A DNA stretch of 64,000 nt, taken from contig CP064980.1 in the NCBI GenBank assembly GCA_016699535.1, forward strand, positions 1 through 64,000, in the 5' to 3' direction. Below, one piece after another: positions 18,127 through 25,175 of this stretch. This stretch comes from Myxococcales bacterium (GTDB lineage Bacteria; Myxococcota_A; Polyangia; Polyangiales; GCA-016699535). The notes under the pieces are model-generated. The model saw nothing but the letters and a program-made list of their open reading frames with translations. It ran no database searches and was not told the origin of the DNA. The position numbers and the translations under genes were made by a program. Positions within the stretch are counted from its first letter, which is position 1; every line of letters starts with the position of its first letter.

Positions 18127-18516
18127 TCATGCGGTCACCAGCTCGAGGCGCACGCCTACTGTGTGCACACCCGACAGCTTCGAGACGTTGGCAGCGAGGT
18201 CCGTGACGAGTCGCTCCCGGCCCGGCTTCGCGCGCATGCGTGCGAGCGCGGTGCCGTCGACGACGAGGGACGCCTCCCATGCGAGCCACGCGGGCGTGCT
18301 CGCCGGCACCCGAAGCCGAAGCAGCGCTCGCACCAGCTTCACGCCCGTGAGGTCCGTCGACTGCGTCACCTCCGTGTGGTCGCCGAGACCGAGGTCGAAG
18401 AAGCGCCCCGGCTCTTCCTCGCCGAGCACGAAGGCGTAGTCGCCACCGGTCGCCTTCGAGGTGAGCAGGCGTCCCTGGCCTCGCCCGAGTCGGCTCGTGA
18501 ACGCGGTGAGCGCCAT
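18127..18516 (-). CDS. Small tail-associated hypothetical protein
   Basis: 129 residues, all-beta in appearance (KLVRALLRLRVPASTPAWLA, WEASLVVDGTALARMRA). There is no family I recognise. It lies between the lectin-like tail protein and the gpI-like protein with short gaps of 4 and 10 bases, so it is probably a baseplate or fibre accessory. Confidence 0.6.
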   Translation of the reverse strand: MALTAFTSRLGRGQGRLLTSKATGGDYAFVLGEEEPGRFFDLGLGDHTEVTQSTDLTGVKLVRALLRLRVPASTPAWLAWEASLVVDGTALARMRAKPGRERLVTDLAANVSKLSGVHTVGVRLELVTA

Positions 18517-18520
18517 CGAC

Positions 18521-19216
18521 TCACACCTGCCGGAACAGCTCGACGTGGTCGAAGAAGGAGCGCCGGGTCACGTCCTTCACCGAGCAGCCGAAGCCGCCGC
18601 GCCCCGAGGTGAGCGGCTGGCTGCCGGAGTTGATGCCGAGGTGGTCGTCGATGAACTCGACCATCCCGGAGACCGGCTGCCAATCGGGCGGCGTGCCGAG
18701 GGCGTGCGCCGCGAGGTCGTTCTGGAAGACCTTGAGCACGACGTCGCCGTTCGTGTTCACGATGACGTCGAGCCGCAGATGCACCCAGGTCGCCTGCGCG
18801 AAGCTCGCCGCCGACTTGAGCAGCACGCCGGGACCATCGGCGTTCGGCAGGCCCACCGTGACGGCGCCCTTGCGGAGCACGATGCGGTGCGGATCGTCGT
18901 CGGACAGCCCGAGCAGGTACGCGCTGTCGTTGACCGAGTTCCCCTGGCAGCAGAGGAACAGGAACGGCGAGAAGCCCGTGGGCCCGCCGCCAGGGCCGCG
19001 CTGAACGACGCCGCGAATGGAGCCGCCCTTCGCCATCGGAGCGAAGCTCGCGAGGTTCGCGAACAGGGCTACCGCGCCATCGACGGCCGCGAGGGAGTTG
19101 AAGGCGTAGAGGAAGCTCCCGCCGCCCGGGGGTCGAGCGATGCCCGCGGTGACGCCGCGATCCACCGTCGCGATGTCGAGCCCGTCGTTCAGGTACGTCC
19201 AGTCTGCTTCGGCCAT
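18521..19216 (-). CDS. Lectin/ConA-like tail surface protein
   Basis: 231 residues. Its beta-strand pattern resembles a concanavalin-like jelly roll, with WVHLRLDVIVNTNGDVVLKV, VSGMVEFIDDHLGINS and GRGGFGCSVKDV. Domains of this fold on phage tails often bind carbohydrates. There is no signal peptide. Its position among the distal tail genes fits a receptor- or surface-binding role. The fold assignment is by eye. Confidence 0.55.
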   Translation of the reverse strand: MAEADWTYLNDGLDIATVDRGVTAGIARPPGGGSFLYAFNSLAAVDGAVALFANLASFAPMAKGGSIRGVVQRGPGGGPTGFSPFLFLCCQGNSVNDSAYLLGLSDDDPHRIVLRKGAVTVGLPNADGPGVLLKSAASFAQATWVHLRLDVIVNTNGDVVLKVFQNDLAAHALGTPPDWQPVSGMVEFIDDHLGINSGSQPLTSGRGGFGCSVKDVTRRSFFDHVELFRQV

Positions 19217-19226
19217 CGGTCACTCC

Positions 19227-19775
19227 TCAGAGGGTGGTCATGTTCGTCCAGGCGTTGTTGAAGTCCTCGACGGCCTGCACGCCTCCGTCGAACAGCGCGG
19301 TGCTCGCCGTCACCGCAGCCCACGTCCACGCGTAGACCTGGTTCGAGCGCCACTGGTCCTCGAAGTCCTCGCGCGGCTCGCCGTCGAACACGCCCGTCGC
19401 GGCCGTCACCAACGCCCAGTCGCGCAGGTACGGCACGTTGCTCCAGCCCGTCTCGCAGTCCTCGACGGCGCCGCCACCGAAGGCGCACGTGACGAGCTGC
19501 GCGGGCGGCAGCTCGTAGAGGTAGACCGCGTTGGCCCAGCCGCTGTCGAACTCCTCGTAGCCCTTGAGCGCGCTGTCGAAGAACGCGAGCACCACGGTCA
19601 CGTCGTCGAGCGACGCGAGGAGCGCGAACCAGCGCTCGAAGTCCTCCCAGGCGTCCTCGGGCGCGGCGCCGAAGCCGGCGAGGACCTCAAGGCTGGTCAC
19701 GGCGGTGAGCGTCCAGTGCTCGGCCTCGCCGGGCAGCGCCCCCTCGTCCTCGAAGCTCGGGTTGAGGAGCGCCAT
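19227..19775 (-). CDS. Trp/Asp-rich tandem-repeat tail protein
   Basis: 182 residues with at least four repeats of a motif that has an acidic E-x-F or ED-x-E/F-x3-W core, such as DAWEDFERWFALL, GYEEFDSGWANAVYLY, EDCETGWSNVPYL, EDFEDQWRSNQVYAW and EDFNNAWTNMTTL. The repeats are about 38-45 residues apart, with FDGEP/FDGGV spacers. I do not recognise the family. It starts in an overlap with the gpJ-like stop and may coat or link baseplate parts. Confidence 0.6.
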   Translation of the reverse strand: MALLNPSFEDEGALPGEAEHWTLTAVTSLEVLAGFGAAPEDAWEDFERWFALLASLDDVTVVLAFFDSALKGYEEFDSGWANAVYLYELPPAQLVTCAFGGGAVEDCETGWSNVPYLRDWALVTAATGVFDGEPREDFEDQWRSNQVYAWTWAAVTASTALFDGGVQAVEDFNNAWTNMTTL

Positions 19776-21295
19776 CAGAGCAGCTCCCCCGTGTCGCCGT
19801 TGCGAAGGGTCACGGTTCCGAGCACCGGGAACTCGCGCACGTTCAGCTTCACATCGGCGGGCAGCCCGTTGAGCGTCAGGTCGAGGCGTGCGTCGCCCAT
19901 CTTGCGCACGCCGGGCGTGTCGCGGATGACGTTGAACAGATCTGACCAGGCGATCTCGCCGACCGCGTTCCCCTCGGCGTCCTTGATGTTGAAGCCGAAG
20001 TCGACGAGCGGGTTGGGCGTGCCGTCCTGCTCGCTGACGCGGAAGTAGCTCGCGAGGTTCGCGCGCACCCGGTCACGCACGTCGCTGCCGGCGAAGCCCT
20101 GGCGCAGGAAGAGGCGCGCAGCGACATCAATGACTCGGTAGACCGGGTCCTGCACGCTCACCTGGAAGGTCAGCGTGCACGGGTAGACCTCGGTGACCTG
20201 CCGCAGCACCAGGTTCTTCAGCGCGGGCGTCGGTACTGCCGCTCCCGCCGTCGACTGCGGGATGACGTAGAGGATGCCCGTGTTCTCCGCGATGGTCGGG
20301 TCCTCGTTCGAGGTGAGCATCAGCGCCCGCGCGACGCTCGGGAGCCTGCGCGCGTTGATCTCGAAGTCCTCCCTCGCGACCGTGCGCGTGAGCGCGCGCA
20401 GGCTCTCCGGGGCGAGCAGCTTCGCGGAGGCCACCGTCTGGCGATCGGCGCCGCCCGAGGCGGGCAGCGGGTTGCGGACGGAGACCTGCACCGGGTTGCC
20501 GTACGCATCCTTGAAGGCACCCTCGATGACGACGATGCGGTCTGCGTCGACGTTCCCGACGCTGCCGCCGCCCGTCTTGTAGGTGACCGAGACCGTGCCG
20601 CTCGGGGGCATGCCGCTCACGCCGTTGCCGAAGCGCAGCGTGGCGCGGTCGTTCTGGTCGACGGCCACGACCAAGTGGCGGTCGTTGGCGCGCGAGTCGA
20701 GGAAGCTGTCGACCTCGGTGAACGCGCCCTGCGGTGTGGTCACGAGCGCGGAGCCGTCGAGGTACGGGGCGTAGTCGAGGTGCAGCTCGAGGTCGGCGAG
20801 GCCGCGCGCGTCGAAGAGCTGGGTGTACGTCTTCGAGTTCTCGACCACGGCGACGACGCGCGGCGGGTCGGCTCCCGGGGCGATGACGGCGGGCGCGAGC
20901 AGCTGGAAGCGGACCGGCTCGGTGACCTCCTGCGTGCGCAGCACGGTGCCGGCCGGGATGGTGACGCTCGCGGCCGGAGGGCGCACGAGCTGCACAAGGA
21001 CGTCGGCGGTCGCGGCCTGCGCGCCCTGCAGCCGGTAGCCGAGCATCTTCGCGAGGGCCATCACGCTCTTGCGCTGCGTGGCGGTCACGAGGCGCGACTC
21101 GCGAGCGAGGTTGTCCTGGTAGAACGTGAGCACGTCGCCGACGAAGGCGTAGAGCTCGACCAGCAGGTTCCCGAAGCTCGCGACGTCGAAGTCCGTCCAG
21201 TCCGGGAAGACGCTCTTCACAAGCGCGATCAGCCGCGCCCGAAGGGCGTCGAAATCCTTGTCGGTGTAGTCGACGGACTCGGGCAGCGTGGCCAC
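19775..21295 (-). CDS. Baseplate J-like protein (P2 gpJ / T4 gp6 type)
   Basis: 506 residues. SVFPDWTDFDVASFGNLLVE and DVLTFYQDNLARESRL in the N-terminal part and TVAREDFEINARRLPSVARA in the middle are typical of Baseplate_J wedge proteins. These form the ring that triggers sheath contraction. GTG 21295 (VATLPESVDY) is favoured because ACGGAGG lies 9 bases upstream. An upstream TTG at 21319 is possible but falls in the class 2 motif. Its neighbours are gp25-like and baseplate proteins. Confidence 0.85.
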   Translation of the reverse strand: MATLPESVDYTDKDFDALRARLIALVKSVFPDWTDFDVASFGNLLVELYAFVGDVLTFYQDNLARESRLVTATQRKSVMALAKMLGYRLQGAQAATADVLVQLVRPPAASVTIPAGTVLRTQEVTEPVRFQLLAPAVIAPGADPPRVVAVVENSKTYTQLFDARGLADLELHLDYAPYLDGSALVTTPQGAFTEVDSFLDSRANDRHLVVAVDQNDRATLRFGNGVSGMPPSGTVSVTYKTGGGSVGNVDADRIVVIEGAFKDAYGNPVQVSVRNPLPASGGADRQTVASAKLLAPESLRALTRTVAREDFEINARRLPSVARALMLTSNEDPTIAENTGILYVIPQSTAGAAVPTPALKNLVLRQVTEVYPCTLTFQVSVQDPVYRVIDVAARLFLRQGFAGSDVRDRVRANLASYFRVSEQDGTPNPLVDFGFNIKDAEGNAVGEIAWSDLFNVIRDTPGVRKMGDARLDLTLNGLPADVKLNVREFPVLGTVTLRNGDTGELL

Positions 21296-21314
21296 GGCGG
21301 TAAGCCTCCGTGGA

Positions 21315-21347
21315 GGCAAAGCCGTCGAGCCTCGGCTCTCGGGGACC
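21315..21347 (-). promoter_or_regulatory. Class 2 phage motif, before baseplate J
   Basis: The minus strand has GGTCCC (one mismatch to TGTCCC), a 21-base spacer containing CGAGAGCCG and an AGCCG/CGGCT inverted repeat, then TTTGCC. It fills the gap between the gp25-like stop (21361) and the J start. Confidence 0.57.
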
Positions 21348-21360
21348 CGGCCCCAGACGG

Positions 21361-21741
21361 TCAGCGCTCGAAGGACACGGCCACGGCCGCCGCCACGTCC
21401 CGCTCGCGCACCCGCACGCGAAGCGTGAGGGCCGGCCCGTCCTGCTCGACGCTCAGGCTGACGAGCTGGGCGCCGGGCACCCAGCGCTTGAGGGCGTCGC
21501 GCACGTAGACGCGGGCCAGCTCCTTGAGGGCCGCGTCGTTGCGCTGGTGGCGCAGGAGCGCGAGGCCAGCCCCGAAGTTCGTCCGCCAGGGCAGCTCGCC
21601 CGAGGAGCGCGCCGTGGCGCCCTCGGTGAGCAGCGCCTGGCGCACCTTGGACGCGAGCAGCGCCTCGCCGCTGCCGACGGCGAAGTCGCGCTTCTTGTCG
21701 CGGCGGAACGGGATGAGGAGGTTCTGCGGCTGCTGGCTCAT
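21361..21741 (-). CDS. GPW/gp25-family baseplate wedge protein
   Basis: 126 residues. RDKKRDFAVGSGEALLASKV, LPWRTNFGAGLALLRHQRN and ELARVYVRDALKRWVPGAQL match the gp25/gpW lysozyme-like wedge family, which starts sheath assembly. ATG 21741 has a GGAG box 7 bases upstream. It lies between the spike/hub genes and gpJ, the usual order. Confidence 0.82.
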   Translation of the reverse strand: MSQQPQNLLIPFRRDKKRDFAVGSGEALLASKVRQALLTEGATARSSGELPWRTNFGAGLALLRHQRNDAALKELARVYVRDALKRWVPGAQLVSLSVEQDGPALTLRVRVRERDVAAAVAVSFER

Positions 21742-21751
21742 GGTCGTCTCC

Positions 21752-22426
21752 TCACGGCACCGGCACCGCGCTGCGCACGGTCTGCAGGGCCTCGATGATC
21801 GCGTCGATCGGCGGGATGACGTCGTCGAGCGGACGCCCGGCGAGGTTCGAGAGGTCCGGCACCTCGGGCCCACCCACGATGCCGAGGAAGATGTTCAGGA
21901 TGCCGATGAGCTTGCCGAGGCTGGCGAGGGACTTGCCGACGTTGGCCGCCTCCTGCGCCACGTTCGCCTGAGCGCAGCTCGTGATGGCCATGAGCCCCGC
22001 GTCCTCGAGCTCGGTCGCACGGTCGATGGCGCCGAGGATCTGCTGCATCTGCTGCTGCAGGTGCATGAGCTGGCTGCGCGCCTGCCGGAGCGTGTCGATG
22101 ACGAGGTCGATGATGCCGATGATGGTGTACGGCAGCGACAGCTGCGGGATGAGCCGCAAGAGCTTCGCCACCTTCTCGGCCAGCTCCGGGATGCACGCCG
22201 CGAGCGCGGTCGGGTCGGGAGGCGGGCCGAGCGAGTCTGGGATGGCCTTCACGCAGTTGAAGACGGCCACCACGGTGTCGATGATGTCGAACAGCGGCAT
22301 CAGCGGTGTGAGCGCCGGCTGGATCGCCTGCATCAGGTTGATCTGCTGCATCGTCACGCCGCCCGGCAGCGTGATGGACAGCGGATCGGGGATCTCCGGA
22401 ATCTCGAGGCAGATGGGCAGCGCCAC
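21752..22426 (-). CDS. Hydrophobic baseplate-region protein
   Basis: 224 residues with long hydrophobic helices (LPYTIIGIIDLVIDTLRQA, GILNIFLGIVGGPEVPDL) but no clear signal peptide, and a helical LMHLQQQMQQILGAIDRA in the middle. Not recognised with certainty. Proteins like this occur between the gpV-type spike and gp25 genes in contractile tails. It may be a baseplate plug or assembly factor. Confidence 0.6.
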   Translation of the reverse strand: MALPICLEIPEIPDPLSITLPGGVTMQQINLMQAIQPALTPLMPLFDIIDTVVAVFNCVKAIPDSLGPPPDPTALAACIPELAEKVAKLLRLIPQLSLPYTIIGIIDLVIDTLRQARSQLMHLQQQMQQILGAIDRATELEDAGLMAITSCAQANVAQEAANVGKSLASLGKLIGILNIFLGIVGGPEVPDLSNLAGRPLDDVIPPIDAIIEALQTVRSAVPVP

Positions 22427-22436
22427 GGCGTCCTCC

Positions 22437-23015
22437 TCAGATGGGCTCGGCGATGGGGCGGACCACCCGCCCGGCGATCGTGACCTGCGTGGCCTCGAGC
22501 GAGATGGCGCCGACCGCGCGCAGCGTGAGCGCCGTCGTCGCCTCGAGCGTGACCGTGTTCTCCTCGGCGTCGAAGATGAGGTGGTCGCCGGTCTTCTTGT
22601 TGGTGAGCTTGAGCTTCCGGCTGTCCTTCGACTCGTCGAGCTCGATGCGGAAGGTCTGCGTCGCGAAGACGCGGTTGTCCGGGGGCGTCTTCTGCGCCTC
22701 CTCGGGCACTTCGCTCTCGCCGTTCGGCTTCCCCCAGTGCGCGGCCAGGTAGTACGGAGCCTCGACGTTCCCCTGGTTGAAGAACACCGCGACCTCGGCT
22801 CCCTCCTCGGGAACAGCGAAGAGGCCGCGGTCCTTCGAACCGCCGCCGCCCGTGCCGAGCGGCCAGGCCCACGCGCTCTCCGGCTCGAGCACGCCGGGGA
22901 TGCAGACGCGCACGCGCCCGAGCTGCTCCTCGTCGTCGCGCTTCGTCACGTAGCCGACGTACAGCCCGACGAGCCGGGTGTCGTGCGTGTGGATGTCGTC
23001 GTCGAAGGTGCTCAT
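22437..23015 (-). CDS. Baseplate spike protein (gpV / gp5 OB-fold type)
   Basis: 192 residues. LGRVRVCIPGVLEPESAWAW is the gp5/gpV OB-fold start. PEEGAEVAVFFNQGNVEAPY follows, then a repetitive beta tail (LIFDAEENTVTLEATTAL, TLRAVGAISLEATQVTIAG) as in the spike helix. No PAAR or metal tip is seen here. It forms the membrane-piercing tip and sits next to the hub gene, as usual. Confidence 0.85.
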   Translation of the reverse strand: MSTFDDDIHTHDTRLVGLYVGYVTKRDDEEQLGRVRVCIPGVLEPESAWAWPLGTGGGGSKDRGLFAVPEEGAEVAVFFNQGNVEAPYYLAAHWGKPNGESEVPEEAQKTPPDNRVFATQTFRIELDESKDSRKLKLTNKKTGDHLIFDAEENTVTLEATTALTLRAVGAISLEATQVTIAGRVVRPIAEPI

Positions 23016-23028
23016 CGGTGGCTCTCCG

Positions 23029-24312
23029 TCATCGCGGCACGCTCATGCCGGCCTCTGGGTCCTCGGCGCCGATGGCGCGCCCGTCGCGCCGGTACTCGAC
23101 GTGCGACGCACCGCTCGCCGGGTCGATGACCTCGACCTCGGTCATCGCGCCGCCCTCTGCAGGGGTCGCGCGATTGGGCGAGCCCCCCTGGGGCTGGCCT
23201 TGCGCAGCGGCCCCGGCCTGTCGCCGAGCCCCGGTGCCGTCGCGCGTGAGCTTCAGCTCCACGACGTAGCCGGAGGACGAGATGACGTGCTTCGCCTCGG
23301 TCACGTAGTACTTGCCCGAGAGCAGTCCGGAGATGCCGCGCACCTCGAGCACCTCCTTCGCGCGCAGCGTCGGATCGCCCACGACCTGCATCGAGAGCTT
23401 CACCGTCTCGCGCTCGGCGCGGCGGAAGCGCGCAGCCGACTCTCGCTCCGCGGCGGCCGGCGTCGGCGCCGAGGTCGGGTGGACGCTCGTCGTCGCGTTG
23501 CGCTCCTGCAGCGACGACGAGCCCGTCTCGGGGTCCACGACCTCGAGGACGTCGCTGAGCGTGGCGCGCTCGACGGTGCTGCTGCTTGCCCGCGACTCGA
23601 TCGTCGCCTTCGTCAGCGGGTCGCGCCCGCGCACCTCGACGCGCCCTGTCCGGCGCGAGAGGTCCGACTCGACGTTGAGCGAGATGATGTCGCCTCGCCC
23701 CGGGTCGGAGAACCAGGTGAGCACGTGGCTCGGCGCGCTCGCCTGGTTCCGCGAGCGCCAGTGGAGCCCGCCGTCGTCGACGAAGTACTCGAACTCCTCC
23801 CGTGCAGCGAGGCGCCGGAGGAAGCGTGCGTCCGTCTCGGCGGTCTGGTTGATGGTGTCGAGCACCTCGCTCGAGTCCTCGACGTCCGCGAACTCGCCCT
23901 CGTAGCCGTGCTCGGCGGCGATCTCCTTGGCCACGTCGCTGCGCGACTTGTTCGTCCACGCGCGCGTCTTGGCCTCGCGGTTCATCAGCACGCTGGTGGC
24001 CTGGCCCTCGATGGTCAGCGTCTGGAAGCCCTTGAGCTTCTTCACGACCACCCGGCGCGGCGGGGCCATGTTGCCCGGGTAGCCCCAGGACACCTCGAGT
24101 GTGGCGCCGCCGATCAGCTCCTCGCGGTCGAAGAGCGCGAGGTCAAAGTTGTCGAGCTGGAGCGAGACCTTGTCGGCCTGGCGCTCGGCGTCCTCGTAGG
24201 TGAAGCCGATGATGCGGCCGTCGAGGTTGAGCGGCTCGCCGCTCGGAGCCCGCTCGTTCGAGAGCACGGTGATGCGGACACCGGGCCCGCTTCGGTCGAC
24301 GAGCTCGGTCAT
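23029..24312 (-). CDS. Baseplate hub protein (P2 gpD / T4 gp27 type)
   Basis: 427 residues. The N-terminal hub half includes GFTYEDAERQADKVSLQLDN and LEVSWGYPGN. KSRSDVAKEIAAEHGYEGEF and QTAETDARFLRRLAAREEFE are hallmark segments of late control D proteins. The C-terminal tail is low-complexity (RRQAGAAAQGQPQGGSPN). The hub binds the tube and the spike. ATG 24312 overlaps the preceding stop by ATGA. Confidence 0.85.
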   Translation of the reverse strand: MTELVDRSGPGVRITVLSNERAPSGEPLNLDGRIIGFTYEDAERQADKVSLQLDNFDLALFDREELIGGATLEVSWGYPGNMAPPRRVVVKKLKGFQTLTIEGQATSVLMNREAKTRAWTNKSRSDVAKEIAAEHGYEGEFADVEDSSEVLDTINQTAETDARFLRRLAAREEFEYFVDDGGLHWRSRNQASAPSHVLTWFSDPGRGDIISLNVESDLSRRTGRVEVRGRDPLTKATIESRASSSTVERATLSDVLEVVDPETGSSSLQERNATTSVHPTSAPTPAAAERESAARFRRAERETVKLSMQVVGDPTLRAKEVLEVRGISGLLSGKYYVTEAKHVISSSGYVVELKLTRDGTGARRQAGAAAQGQPQGGSPNRATPAEGGAMTEVEVIDPASGASHVEYRRDGRAIGAEDPEAGMSVPR

Positions 24313-24650
24313 GCTTCGACCCTCCGGCGCTGCTCGCTCAGGATGACGTCGGTGAGCACGCGCAGGCTCGGCACCAAGAGGCGACGGCCGACCTCCAGCT
24401 CGAGCGTCGGGTCGACGATCGGATCGGGCTGAAAGTCAGCGAGCACCCACCAGAAGCCGCAGGCCCGCGGGAGCGGCGCGAAGTAGCGCCCCGCAAGGTC
24501 GAAGAGCATGTCGCCCTGTGCGACGATGTGGACGCGCGTGTCCGTGTGCTCGCGAAAGCGGTAGGGCTCGCGCTCCGTGAGGAACAGCTGCGCGAGCTCG
24601 TCACGCACGCCGAGCGCGAAGGAGTGCCGGGAGCCGGTACGCGGCGCCAT
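24309..24650 (-). CDS. LysM-like tail protein X / gp53-type baseplate protein
   Basis: 113 residues. The motif HIVAQGDMLFDLAGRYF followed by FWWVLADFQPDPIVDPTLEL resembles the LysM-like tail protein X/gp53 family that stabilises the baseplate wedge. The start is in a TGATG overlap with the tube-initiator-like gene. The stop overlaps the gpD start, so the gene is tightly coupled. Confidence 0.75.
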   Translation of the reverse strand: MAPRTGSRHSFALGVRDELAQLFLTEREPYRFREHTDTRVHIVAQGDMLFDLAGRYFAPLPRACGFWWVLADFQPDPIVDPTLELEVGRRLLVPSLRVLTDVILSEQRRRVEA

Positions 24651-25162
24651 CACTCGACCTCCTCGCGCAGCTCTTCGCTGGTCACGCGCGTGTCGAGGAT
24701 CTCCTCGAAGGAGACGCTCGCCGTGTAGACGAGCACCATCCCGTCGACGGCGAGCTGCTTGTACTGGAACTCCACGCTGGCGACGACGCACTCGACGGTG
24801 ACGACGCTCGGCCAGATGAAGATGACGCGGGGCGGCGCCGTCGCGGCCACGCCCTCGGTGCCCTCGGGGGGCACCGTGAGCGCGCGCAGGAACGCTCGGA
24901 AGTCGAGGATGTTCACGTCGCCCGGCTGCTCGGCGGCGAAGAAGCGGTCGAGGTAGAACTCGACGCCCGAGAGCTGCCGGTTCGCCGTGCTCTGGAACTG
25001 CAGCACCTGATGCGAGAGCCCGGGCACCGCGAGGCGGTTCCAGTTCACCTGCAGCTTCTCGGTCACCTGCGTCGGGTTGAAGAGGCACTCGAGCGACTCC
25101 CCGCTCGTGACGTTCACGAGCAGGCAGCGAGGAGCGCGGGCGAGAGCAGCATCGAGCGACAC
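24650..25162 (-). CDS. Contractile-tail tube-initiator-like (CIS tube family) protein
   Basis: 170 residues. ECLFNPTQVTEKLQVNWNRL and VEFYLDRFFAAEQP resemble the FNPTE-type N-terminus of contractile injection system tube proteins that join the tube to the hub. The LysM-like and gpD-like genes follow, the order seen in many contractile tails and eCIS. The start is GTG 25162. Assignment is moderately sure. Confidence 0.7.
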   Translation of the reverse strand: MSLDAALARAPRCLLVNVTSGESLECLFNPTQVTEKLQVNWNRLAVPGLSHQVLQFQSTANRQLSGVEFYLDRFFAAEQPGDVNILDFRAFLRALTVPPEGTEGVAATAPPRVIFIWPSVVTVECVVASVEFQYKQLAVDGMVLVYTASVSFEEILDTRVTSEELREEVE

Positions 25163-25175
25163 GCGTCCTCCTTCC

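Noticed and set aside
14766..18206. Very long plus-strand open frame across the fibre and gpI genes
   Set aside because: It runs opposite real genes with clear families, has the biased composition of an antisense frame in GC-rich DNA, and shows no domain.
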